This document shows, one piece after another, positions 51,378-59,932 of a stretch of DNA of 64,000 nucleotides. The notes under the pieces are model-generated. The model was not told the DNA's origin, searched no databases, and saw only the letters and a program-made list of their open reading frames with translations. The DNA comes from Spirochaetota bacterium (lineage in GTDB: Bacteria; Spirochaetota; Spirochaetia; SPDA01; JAJSAL01), in contig JAJSAL010000140.1 of NCBI GenBank assembly GCA_024274705.1, positions 1 through 64,000 on the forward strand. The letters run 5' to 3'. How positions within the stretch are numbered: position 1 is the first letter of the stretch; every line of letters begins with the position of its first letter. The position numbers were made by a program, and so were the translations under genes.

Positions 51378-52685
51378 CTATCCGTGTTTCCTGAGAACTT
51401 CCAAAGGTTTCAACATCGCAGCTTTGCGTGAAGGTAAATAGGAAGCAACGAGGGATAGTACCATCACCATGACAACTACAAAACAAATATCGATGAGACG
51501 AATACGTATCGGTATCGATTCGAGATAATATGCCGGATTCAGCACCTTAAACTCAGATGGAATGAGGGTACCATGGCTCAGAATCGCTGTTATCGGCTGT
51601 ACAACCCGTTCCATGACCCATTCAATAAATCTGATCACACTGTTTATATTCACTGCGATAGCCAGTCCAAAGATCACACCGAACAGGACCCCTGCAAGGC
51701 CGGTAATAAACCCGGTAAGGAGAAACGATAGGGATATAAGTCGCGGACCGGTCCCGAATCCTTTTAAAATAGCGATTTCCTCGTGTTTTTCAAGGACCAG
51801 CATATACAATGACGACGATATATTTACAGCGGCAACACAAACGATCACTGCCATGATAAATATCAGGAGATTTCTGGTAGTTGATAGTGATGCGAACATG
51901 GAACGTTCTACTTCATACCAGGGATAAAAAAACCATTTCCCCTCCAGAACTTCCCGGAACTCGTCTATCGTGGAGGAAAGATCTTGAAAGGGGTGGTCAA
52001 CTTTCACTCCCAAATACAGTGATCCCATTTCTGAAAACAGAGTGGAGGCTGTTTCAAAGGGAATATATACCAGAGAAGCATCCAGTTCCTGATACCCTGT
52101 GGAAAATACACCTTTTATTATAAAATTCACCGTCTTCAGTACCAGGGGCCTGCCTGGAAATCTTCTCGCTGTTACCAGTTTGACTGTATCGCCGATAGAG
52201 ACATCAATACTTTCAGCAACTGTCTTACTGACTACCATACTGTTTGGATCGGATAGGTCAAAATCTCCGGACACTATTTCAATATGCTTATTAAAACCTG
52301 CATCTCTTTCATAAACTGTCTCTCCCAGGCCGCGAACAGATACTCCCAGCCTTTTTTCAGGGGTGTTAAGGAGGCCTAACCCCTGCCTGATAGGCACTAC
52401 TGCAGCTACATCGTTTTCGTTTTCCAAGAGATGTACTATAGAATTAAGTTCTTCTTCTGAAATGTCTCTGAAGGAAGAAAGGCGAATGTGATAACTTGCA
52501 ACCTCCAGATAACGGCTTGTAATACCTTCTATCATACCGCCGGAAACAACGATAACAATTATCAGTGGGATAAGACTGACAGCGATACCAAGAACTGCAT
52601 TGGCTAAACGGGATACGTGCCTGCTGTTTTTTTTCCCTGCCTGAAAATTCCGCAGACTTAAGAATAGTGCCGCCCTGATATTCAC
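51378..52685 (-). CDS. LolC/LolE-family lipoprotein-release permease, intact copy
   Basis: The 435-residue permease has an N-terminal membrane helix (LANAVLGIAVSLIPLIIVIVVSGG), a periplasmic MacB/PCD-like domain of about 220 residues and three C-terminal FtsX-type helices (LIFIMAVIVCVAAVNISSSLY, LLTGFITGLAGVLFGVIFGLAIAV, ICFVVVMVMVLSLVASYL). With LolD it extracts lipoproteins from the inner membrane for transport outward. It overlaps lolD by 4 bp. It is the last gene of the prfB-to-lol operon. Confidence 0.88.
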   Translation of the reverse strand: MNIRAALFLSLRNFQAGKKNSRHVSRLANAVLGIAVSLIPLIIVIVVSGGMIEGITSRYLEVASYHIRLSSFRDISEEELNSIVHLLENENDVAAVVPIRQGLGLLNTPEKRLGVSVRGLGETVYERDAGFNKHIEIVSGDFDLSDPNSMVVSKTVAESIDVSIGDTVKLVTARRFPGRPLVLKTVNFIIKGVFSTGYQELDASLVYIPFETASTLFSEMGSLYLGVKVDHPFQDLSSTIDEFREVLEGKWFFYPWYEVERSMFASLSTTRNLLIFIMAVIVCVAAVNISSSLYMLVLEKHEEIAILKGFGTGPRLISLSFLLTGFITGLAGVLFGVIFGLAIAVNINSVIRFIEWVMERVVQPITAILSHGTLIPSEFKVLNPAYYLESIPIRIRLIDICFVVVMVMVLSLVASYLPSRKAAMLKPLEVLRKHG

Positions 52686-53380
52686 TCTTCCACCAGCATC
52701 CCTTTCGTAAGTATACAGTGCCTGTCACCCTTACCAGCGAGAAACCGGTCATGAGACACAAGGATCAGGGTCTTTTCCTGTTCTTTCGTAAGGCTGAACA
52801 GGATCTCTTCCACATTCCTGGAGTTCCATTCATCCAGATTGCCGGTAGGTTCATCTGCAAGTATTACTTTTGGATCGTTCATCAGTGCCCGTGCGAAGGT
52901 AACCCTTTGCCGCTCCCCGCCGGACAGCTCCATAGGAAAATGGCTGAGTCTTTCCTCCATGTGAACCAGATTGAGAAGATATTCAGCCCGGTCCGAAGCT
53001 TCTTTCCGGCTCACCCCACGGATATAGCCTGGAAGCATCACATTTTCCAGGGCAGTGAAGTCTTTCAGAAGATAATGGAACTGAAAGACGTATCCAATAA
53101 TGTTCTGCCGGTATTTTGTAAGCATTTCTTCTCCTAAAGATGTGACATTCCAGGAATCTACCGTGATAATTCCAGACGTTACATCATCGAGGCCGCCGAT
53201 AAGATTGAGCAGGGTACTCTTTCCACATCCGCTCTCACCTGTTATTACCAGAATTTCACCCGACGTTATTTTCAGGGAAACATCCAGCAGTACAGGCAGT
53301 GTATTATGACCGCTGGAATACACTTTCTTAACAGAATCGAGGGATACGATAAAACCGTTCTCCTTTTTTCTTTCACTCAT
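52682..53380 (-). CDS. lolD: LolD-like ABC transporter ATPase
   Basis: The 232-residue ATPase has Walker A GESGCGKSTLLNLIGG, the Q loop in IIGYVFQFHYLL, signature LSGGERQRVTFARAL, Walker B VILADEPTGNLD and the switch SHDRF. The size and sequence fit the LolD/MacB subgroup. It is encoded between two permease genes with overlaps of 4 and 8 bp, so the three should form one lipoprotein-releasing complex. Confidence 0.93.
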   Translation of the reverse strand: MSERKKENGFIVSLDSVKKVYSSGHNTLPVLLDVSLKITSGEILVITGESGCGKSTLLNLIGGLDDVTSGIITVDSWNVTSLGEEMLTKYRQNIIGYVFQFHYLLKDFTALENVMLPGYIRGVSRKEASDRAEYLLNLVHMEERLSHFPMELSGGERQRVTFARALMNDPKVILADEPTGNLDEWNSRNVEEILFSLTKEQEKTLILVSHDRFLAGKGDRHCILTKGMLVEE

Positions 53381-54689
53381 AACGAAGGACCTCGCATGGA
53401 TTTACTTCTACTACTGCATTTGAAGCCAGAAAAGCTGCCAGTGTACTGGTTGCAAGGGCAAAGAAAAAAACCATGACTGCTTCCAGAGGAAGCACCTCGG
53501 CTGGAATCTCGGTGAGGTAATAATAGGAGGAAGAAAAAACGGCAAAATCTCCTTTCCCGGCAACTGCTTCAAGTGCCGTTTGCAACAGCCGTTGAATACC
53601 ATTTACCGCTGTTTCTACACCGCTCATCAGAAAATCGATATTTCCTGCAACGGCAAGACCTGTAAGAAGCCCAAGGAAACCGCCGATACCTCCTATAAAG
53701 ATTCCTTCCAGGATGAAAATCCACCGCACTGAACTTCCCGAAGCCCCGATGGATCGCAGGATACCGATTTCTTCCCGTTTTTCATACACTGTCCTCCGTA
53801 AGGCATGGTAAATATTAACCCCGACTACGATAAATATAAGACTCAGTAGAATAATCATAACCAGTTTTTCGAGTTTCAAGGCACTGAAAAACGAACGATT
53901 AAAGTCACGCCATGAAACCGGGGCATATAAATCAGGCTGTACCCTTTGTGAAATTCGTGCCAGAGTTTATCTGTCCCGAAAGTAGTTATGTAATTTTACG
54001 CCAATAACCTTACCCCTTTCATTTCCCTGGAGAGTGAAGGCATCATCCATTCGAATGAATCCCATCGAACTATCGAATTCGTAGTAACCGCTTTTAAAAA
54101 TACCGGTAATAACAAAATCTTCACTCTCCGGTTGTAAATCAGAAAACGAATCCCCGGAAAGTGCGTAAACCGTAACGGTATCGTCGATACCAACACCCAG
54201 GCTGCGTGCTATTTCTGAACCCAGGATGATGTTCCTGTGCTGCCGGAGGTCCATGGAGCCTCTGATAAGAGAGAGCTGTTTGACCAGATCCGGGTCCAGG
54301 CGTTCAACATCCGGAGGCACCCCCCGAAGAGAAGCGACTTCGAAATCCTCGAAATATCCCTCTGCTATGACCTGTATGTCAAGAAAGGGTAGTACTGCTT
54401 TTACATTATCTATCTGCTTAATTTGTTCAACAGCGTTTTCAGTTTCCGTGGAATCTTCTGTAAAGGTAAGTCTTAGGTGGTAGGAACGAATTTCCAGTAT
54501 ATCTTCGATAAATCCCAGCTGAAAACCATTCATCACACCGATGACCGAAATAATAGCTATTACACCGACACTGATACCGAGAACCGAAAGAATGGACGTA
54601 GTAAACCCCCGGGATTTTCCCTTTGTACGAAAATAGCGAAACGCGGTAAAAAAAATCCATTTCCCTGTCGAAGGTGTATTAGTGCTCAT
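53373..54689 (-). pseudogene. LolC-like permease gene with a single in-frame TAA
   Basis: The track shows two pieces, 53967..54689 and 53373..53879, in the same frame. Between them the frame is open except for TAA at 53969-53967 (codon 241): NYFRDR, stop, TLARISQRVQPDLYAPVSW. Together they make a 438-residue permease with the same layout as the 435-residue copy downstream. The first piece alone keeps one helix and the periplasmic domain and lacks the three FtsX helices, so it could not work normally. CAA to TAA is a one-step change. The rest of the operon is intact, which suggests the lesion is very recent, is an error or is read through. Confidence 0.8.
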
Positions 54690-55725
54690 AACTGTCGAGA
54701 AACTCTTCTCCTGTTTTTCTATCTTCTGAATAAAAAACCCTGATCACAGGGATTTCATTTCTATACAGATCTTCATAATAGGTATCTTCACCGGTGTACA
54801 CCGTTACTTTTATAAGGTTTCCGTTTTTAACATATTCTTCCTGCTCCAGGTCACCATCCTGATTATACTCATATGTCCATTTCTCCTTTAAGCCCGGAGT
54901 TCTTCTCTGTTTTATGGTAAGATCGTCCCCTTCATATTGTTGAATAATCTCCTCGATAAGACTACCCTGCTGTGTAGTTCTTTCCAGAACGACCCGGTCC
55001 CTGTCATCATACTGCCGATATACAGCAAATCCCTCCTGCATGTTTTCCGTTATCGATCGTTTCCCCTCTTCACTCTTAAAAAATTCCGTATGTTCAGTAA
55101 GGACATTCTCCTCCCACCGTTCTTCGCTTAAGGTGTTCCCCGAAGCATCGAGACGAAATAGATTTCCGGTACCTCGTGTACCATGCCATTCTTCCATGAG
55201 TGTCCCAGTGCTGTATCTGAACAGGGAAACTCGTCCTTCATCCTTTTCCCCCTCCCTGATCATTTTCCTCAGCCTACCTGCAGACGATCGTAAAAACCTG
55301 GTTGACCATACCTTCTGGTCGTTACCATTGAACAGTATGATTTCTTTGAGAAGTCCCTGAACATACACATATGCTCTCCTTTCATTAACTTCTCCTTCCA
55401 GGTAGGAGATCTCCTCAAGTAAAAGACCGTTATTATCATACTTATTGATTGAACTCAGTTCTCCATCCTCGTAATACTTTTCCTCTATTCCTCCTTTACT
55501 TCGTACTTTTTCCCATTTCTTGGTGATTTCTCCGTCGGTATAAAGCCTGCGGATTTCCGTGTCCTCTTCCTTATCTACAGAGAGCACATTGGTAAACTCA
55601 TCTCTTCTGTAATCCTGAATACGCTCTAAAGGCATTCCCATTTCATTGGATCTGAACAGTAATTCTTCTCCGGAGAGACCGATAGACAGCATCATTGAAA
55701 GTAGCAGTATCCAAAAAAATCTCAT
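54679..55725 (-). CDS. exported protein with YD/MORN-like antitoxin-type repeats
   Basis: The 348-residue product has a signal peptide (FFWILLLSMMLSIGLSG) and then repeated beta-hairpin units with tyrosine, aspartate and glycine (EEKYYEDGELSSINKYDNNGLLLEE, WTYEYNQDGDLEQEEYVKNG), like YwqK/RHS-type repeats. It is likely a periplasmic surface-binding protein. ATG 55725 overlaps the ftsY stop by 4 bp, and its end overlaps the lolC start by 11 bp, so it is embedded in the operon. Confidence 0.65.
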   Translation of the reverse strand: MRFFWILLLSMMLSIGLSGEELLFRSNEMGMPLERIQDYRRDEFTNVLSVDKEEDTEIRRLYTDGEITKKWEKVRSKGGIEEKYYEDGELSSINKYDNNGLLLEEISYLEGEVNERRAYVYVQGLLKEIILFNGNDQKVWSTRFLRSSAGRLRKMIREGEKDEGRVSLFRYSTGTLMEEWHGTRGTGNLFRLDASGNTLSEERWEENVLTEHTEFFKSEEGKRSITENMQEGFAVYRQYDDRDRVVLERTTQQGSLIEEIIQQYEGDDLTIKQRRTPGLKEKWTYEYNQDGDLEQEEYVKNGNLIKVTVYTGEDTYYEDLYRNEIPVIRVFYSEDRKTGEEFLDSYEH

Positions 55726-56600
55726 GCGTTTCCGAGAAGAGTATCGAGAAAAAGGTCCTTATCGAATGGTTTCAAATCTTCATACCTTTCTCCTACACCC
55801 ATGTAAGAAAAAGGTATGTTCAAGGTACGGCATATGGATACGACAATCCCGCCTTTGGCAGCCGAATCGTATTTGGTCAACGCCACGGAGTCAACACCGA
55901 TTGCTTCGTGAAATATCTCCGCTTGACGCAATCCGTTTTGTCCGGTAGTAGCGTCGATCACCAGAAGAGAATGGCATGCTTCAGATGAAACCTTTTTTTT
56001 AATGATGCGATCCATTTTCTGGAGTTCATTTACAAGATTCGCTTTGTTATGCATTCTCCCGGCGGTATCAGCTATAACGAGACATGCATTTTTTGACAGA
56101 GCACTCTCAATACTGTCAAAGAGTACCGATCCCGCATCAGATCCCTGCTGTTGACTTACCACCCGGATTCCCAGGCGATCACCATGGATTTTAAGCTGGT
56201 CCACAGCAGCAGCCCTGAACGTATCTCCTGCGGCCAGTATGATGTTTTCCCTGCCGACAACTTCTGCGTATCTATGGGCAAGCTTCGCAATCGTAGTTGT
56301 CTTACCTACCCCATTCACACCTAATACAAGAATAACGGTTAATCCATCCTGGTCAACAGGGATTTCAGCAGAAATGATATACTCAGTCAACAGGGTTTTC
56401 AGTGTCCCGACAACATCCTTATGGTCCCGAATTTTTTCTCTTTTCACAAGATCTTTAAGCTCATCCACCACCGCCTTGGCGGCTGAGGCACCTATATCCC
56501 CTTCGATCAGTGCATCTTCAAGATTTTCAAAAAAATCGGGATCCCATTTCCCCCCGCTTATCAGCGCTTTCAACCGTTCTCCGAGTTTTTTAATCGGCAC
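55722..56600 (-). CDS. ftsY: signal recognition particle receptor FtsY
   Basis: The 292-residue SRP GTPase targets ribosomes making membrane proteins to SecYEG. It has the short N domain, G1 GVNGVGKTTTIAKLA near residue 105, DTFRAAAVDQL, DTAGRMHNKANLVNEL and the TKYDSAAKGG motif. The long acidic A domain of Escherichia coli FtsY is missing, as in many other bacteria. GTG 56600 with AAGGAGAGG 3 nt upstream is the real start, not 56645. Confidence 0.95.
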   Translation of the reverse strand: MPIKKLGERLKALISGGKWDPDFFENLEDALIEGDIGASAAKAVVDELKDLVKREKIRDHKDVVGTLKTLLTEYIISAEIPVDQDGLTVILVLGVNGVGKTTTIAKLAHRYAEVVGRENIILAAGDTFRAAAVDQLKIHGDRLGIRVVSQQQGSDAGSVLFDSIESALSKNACLVIADTAGRMHNKANLVNELQKMDRIIKKKVSSEACHSLLVIDATTGQNGLRQAEIFHEAIGVDSVALTKYDSAAKGGIVVSICRTLNIPFSYMGVGERYEDLKPFDKDLFLDTLLGNA

Positions 56601-56610
56601 TAACCTCTCC

Positions 56611-58053
56611 TTATTCCACCCTTGTCGTTTCAATATACTGCACAAGATGTACTATAGAATTGATAAAAAGTGAAGCGCTGAGGAAAAATGAACCAACATA
56701 CGAATGGTAGTAAAAAGCTGTACGGTTGAACATACGTTCCGTCTCCAGAGTGTTTCTTTCTTCGGCAGCCATGTAGAACCCGGTCGCATACTCCTGGCTT
56801 AAATTGTAAAACACAAGGGGAAAGGGAAGTGACAAAATGAAAAGACTTAAGGAACCGTATACCTTGTCACGCCTTTCGTCGATATAATCATTCCAGTCGA
56901 ATTCAGCAGGCGAAAGACGCACGCGGATTTCCAGCTGGTCATCGGGAAACCTGCTGATTCCGTATTCGCGATATCCCTCTCTCGTCAGAGAAAGAAGGGT
57001 GTTTTCCTGAAGATCGTGCAGAAACAGCGGAGTTTTCCCCACCCATTTTGAAGCAACATACACATCGGCACCGGGTGGATAAGTACTCAGACTGCGTACT
57101 ATTACCGGGGTTTCTGCCAGCTGAAACGTGAACTCCCCGGTTTCCTTCGGAAACAGACGGATGGAGTGTTCCTGTGTTTCGAATCCCGGATAAGAAATGG
57201 TAAGGGAGTATTCTCCAGGTTCAAGGAGTTCCTTCACTACCCGTCCGCTTCCCTGGAATACACCATCCATGGCAATTCGTGCGTCACGGGGTTCTGCCTC
57301 GATGACGATGTTGGCCCACTCCCGGCCTAACACGACTGTTTTCACAGCATTACTGAATTCCACTACTTTTTCGCGTACCGTATCCCCTGTCGCAACGAAT
57401 TCGGAAGACACCATTATTCGATCTTCTATGCTCGAATACGCATAGAGAGAGAGGATAAAGAATCCTTCTATCTCCTCTACACTCCCGTAAAGCAGCAGGT
57501 TCAGCCCGTTCTCTTCAGCCGTGACCTTGTTCGACACAAGGGGTTTCGGAAAGAGCCGCTGCTGTTCGCTGTAATCCTTCAGTAATATGGGTTTACTCTC
57601 TATTGCCGTGATTGTGTCCAACGACGTATTCAGCAGTGTTTCCTTACTCTTCATAAGACCATCGATGGTATCTTCGATTTTTTGCTGGAATTCATCTTTA
57701 TCTGTTCCCTTGAACAACAGAGCATCCAACTGGGCATATTGTTCCTCGAGCTCTTTATCGATACGCTCTGTACCTTTACTCACCATATAACGTTTATACG
57801 CCTCTTCCTGTGCCGGGTCGAAATAATGAACGGTGCATTCTGCAAGCTGCTCAAATAATAAAAGAGGAACGCTTTTCTCCAGATAAGCGTATTCTCCAGG
57901 GAGATTTATCCCTCGGAACAAAGATATTCCCACTGTATAGTATTCATGAGGATCTTCAACGATGACGCCCGTTTCCTGGCGCCCCCGTGCCCAGGCATGA
58001 TGTATCGAACCTAAGACCAGGATCATGAGAACCCAGGCCTGTTTATTAGACAT
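56611..58053 (-). CDS. exported PEGA-domain protein
   Basis: The 480-residue product has a signal peptide (AWVLMILVLGSIHHAWA) and a helical N-domain. Two PEGA repeats follow (residues about 260-400: IEAEPRDARIAMDGVFQGSGRV and STYPPGADVYVASKWVGKTPL). Hydrophobic C-terminal segments follow (YGSLSLFILSLPFPLVFYNL, SYVGSFFLSASLFINSIVHLV). PEGA domains are small beta sandwiches in envelope proteins. ATG 58053 is chosen because it directly precedes the signal peptide. It overlaps the CheY-like gene by 8 bp. Confidence 0.75.
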   Translation of the reverse strand: MSNKQAWVLMILVLGSIHHAWARGRQETGVIVEDPHEYYTVGISLFRGINLPGEYAYLEKSVPLLLFEQLAECTVHYFDPAQEEAYKRYMVSKGTERIDKELEEQYAQLDALLFKGTDKDEFQQKIEDTIDGLMKSKETLLNTSLDTITAIESKPILLKDYSEQQRLFPKPLVSNKVTAEENGLNLLLYGSVEEIEGFFILSLYAYSSIEDRIMVSSEFVATGDTVREKVVEFSNAVKTVVLGREWANIVIEAEPRDARIAMDGVFQGSGRVVKELLEPGEYSLTISYPGFETQEHSIRLFPKETGEFTFQLAETPVIVRSLSTYPPGADVYVASKWVGKTPLFLHDLQENTLLSLTREGYREYGISRFPDDQLEIRVRLSPAEFDWNDYIDERRDKVYGSLSLFILSLPFPLVFYNLSQEYATGFYMAAEERNTLETERMFNRTAFYYHSYVGSFFLSASLFINSIVHLVQYIETTRVE

Positions 58054-58414
58054 TATATATTGCCTTGTGAATCGCAGAAATGATCCTCTCGGGATTAAAG
58101 GGCTTAACGACAAAATCCCTGGCGCCGCACTGGATTGCTTTTATGATGTACTCCTGCTGTCCCAAGGCGGAACACATGATTACCGTTGCGTCCTGATGGT
58201 GTCTTTTGATTTGTTTGAGTGCTTCGATACCGTCCATGACAGGCATGGTTATATCCATCAGTACCAGGTCAGGTTTGAGCTGGTTGAACATTGCCACACC
58301 TTCTTCACCATTCGCAGCTTCACCGGCTATCTCGAACCCTGCCTGTTCGAGAATCTCTCTGATAACAGTACGCATAAACTCAAGATCGTCGACGATAAGC
58401 ACCCTAAGAGACAT
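58046..58414 (-). CDS. CheY-like single-domain response regulator
   Basis: The 122-residue receiver domain has the acidic pair D9-D10, phosphoacceptor D54 in VLMDITMPVMDG, S82 and K104 (VVKPF). It has no output domain, so it acts by protein contact, as CheY does on flagellar motors, or as a phosphate relay. Its ATG overlaps the prfB stop (TAATG), and PEGA follows with an 8-bp overlap. No chemotaxis gene is in the window, so the kinase is unknown. Confidence 0.9.
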   Translation of the reverse strand: MSLRVLIVDDLEFMRTVIREILEQAGFEIAGEAANGEEGVAMFNQLKPDLVLMDITMPVMDGIEALKQIKRHHQDATVIMCSALGQQEYIIKAIQCGARDFVVKPFNPERIISAIHKAIYNV

Positions 58415-59518
58415 TACTGCTTGTTAGCCCAATTATGTTTTAAGTATTCCTGAATAAAAGGTTGAATATCTCCATCCATGACCGCCTGAATGTTCCCTTT
58501 CTCAAATTTTGTCCGGTGATCCTTTACCATGGAATACGGGTGAAATACGTAAGAACGTATCTGATTACCCCAGGATATATCCTTTTTCTCAGTGAGTTTT
58601 TTTTCATTTTCTTTGTCCCGTTCTTCTTTGAAATGTTCATACAGCCTCGACCGCAGCACCTTCATCGCCGTTGCTTTATTCTTGTGCTGGCTCCTTTCAT
58701 TCTGACATTGTACCACGATACCCGTAGGAAGATGCGTTATACGTACAGCAGAATCGGTTTTGTTTACGTGCTGACCACCTGCTCCCTGAGCCCGGTAGGT
58801 ATCTATACGAAGATCATCCGGCTGAATATTCACATCTATTTCGTCCGCTATGACCGGGGAAGCGTATACCGACGCAAAGGATGTATGCCTGCGGGCACCT
58901 GAATCAAAGGGAGAAATCCTCACAAGACGGTGTATTCCCGTCTCACTTCTCAGGTATCCAAAGGCATACCTGCCGCTGATCTGCAAGGTTACCGATTTTA
59001 TCCCCCCCTCTGCTTCCATCATATCCAGAAATTCAACTTTATACTCTCTGTTTTCCGCCCACCGGGTATACATGCGTAACAGCATGCTTACCCAGTCACA
59101 GGCCTCGGTACCACCGGCCCCTGAGTGTATTGTAAGAAAAGCATCGCTATCGTCATATTCATCACTCAGCATCTCAAAAAACTTAAGAGAATCGAGCCGC
59201 TTCTGTTGTTCTTCGATTCCTTCTTTTATCTCGTTTTGAAGCGTTTCGTCCTCTTCTTCCAGGGCCAGTTCGTACAAGGCTTTCAACTCGCCAAGATCAT
59301 TCCACAGTTCCTTCCAGGGCTCAAACCTCTTTTTCATTCTGTTCAGCTCTGCAAGTGTCCGTTCTGCATGTTCACGGTCATTCCAGAAATCCGGATGAGC
59401 AGACTTTCCTTCCAAATCGCTGATTTTCCGGGTCAGTTTATCCGGGTCAAAGATGCCTCCATGTTTCAGAAATTTTCGAGTCCAGTTCTTCTATCAAGGT
59501 GGATAGATCAGATAACAT
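58414..59518 (-). CDS. prfB: peptide chain release factor 2 with programmed +1 frameshift
   Basis: RF2 reads UGA and UAA. The gene starts at ATG 59518 and reaches an in-frame TGA at codon 24. The site GGAGG CAT CTT TGA C then shifts ribosomes +1 (CTT to TTT), continuing GAC CCG GAT AAA. The complete product has about 367 residues. The GGQ motif (GAGGQHVNKTDSAVR) and GIHRLVRISPFD are present. The ORF track gives only the part after the shift (start 59415). Frameshifting is the known autoregulation of RF2: low RF2 favours the shift. It lies 11 bp after the Cas2-like gene, in the same operon as cheY, ftsY and lol. Confidence 0.97.
59446..59462 (-). promoter_or_regulatory. RF2 +1 recoding site
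   Basis: The minus strand reads ATGGAGGCATCTTTGAC: a Shine-Dalgarno-like GGAGG 3 nt before the CTT shift codon, then TGA C. This is the canonical architecture. Confidence 0.95.
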
Positions 59519-59529
59519 ATATTCCGCTC

Positions 59530-59802
59530 CTATGTGCGCACAATAGTTTTTCGCCATCGTTTATTCGATAGAAAAGTAATAACAAACGTTTCTTCATATG
59601 GAAATTGATAAAAACGTATTTTATCAAATGAATCTGTTGCCCTGTCAATATCCCGCTTCAATCTTAACAGGATCTCCTCTTTCACTCTGACAGATTCATA
59701 CACGTTCCTCATAATCTGCTTAAATCCATACTGAACTAAAAGATTATTTACTGTTGATTGATGATCCTCATTACTAAAATCGCATACCACGGATACAAAC
59801 AT
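59530..59802 (-). CDS. stand-alone Cas2-like small protein
   Basis: The 90-residue product begins MFVSVVCDFSNEDHQ, like the first strand of Cas2 with its conserved aspartate. It then has a helix, a strand ending in VYESVRVKEEILLRLKRDI, and the strand IRFYQFP, the order of the Cas2/VapD ferredoxin-like fold. No other cas gene or CRISPR array is in the window, so it is not a working adaptation system here. VapD-like RNase or an unrelated housekeeping role is possible. Its promoter (59810-59838) predicts a leaderless message and also serves prfB downstream. Confidence 0.55.
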   Translation of the reverse strand: MFVSVVCDFSNEDHQSTVNNLLVQYGFKQIMRNVYESVRVKEEILLRLKRDIDRATDSFDKIRFYQFPYEETFVITFLSNKRWRKTIVRT

Positions 59803-59809
59803 GCCCTAC

Positions 59810-59838
59810 AGTGTATGTATATCGTTTTCTCTTGTCAA
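59810..59838 (-). promoter_or_regulatory. promoter of the Cas2-like/prfB operon
   Basis: The minus strand reads TTGACA, 17 bp, TACACT, then seven bases and ATG 59802, with no Shine-Dalgarno sequence. Confidence 0.75.
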
Positions 59839-59932
59839 ACCCATACAGTATAGACTTTTCTCCTCAGCACCATGAAGGAGCAGGTGTTTTTACTATGGAC
59901 TTTTACCCTTTAAGCCGAATATTATAAAGTAT

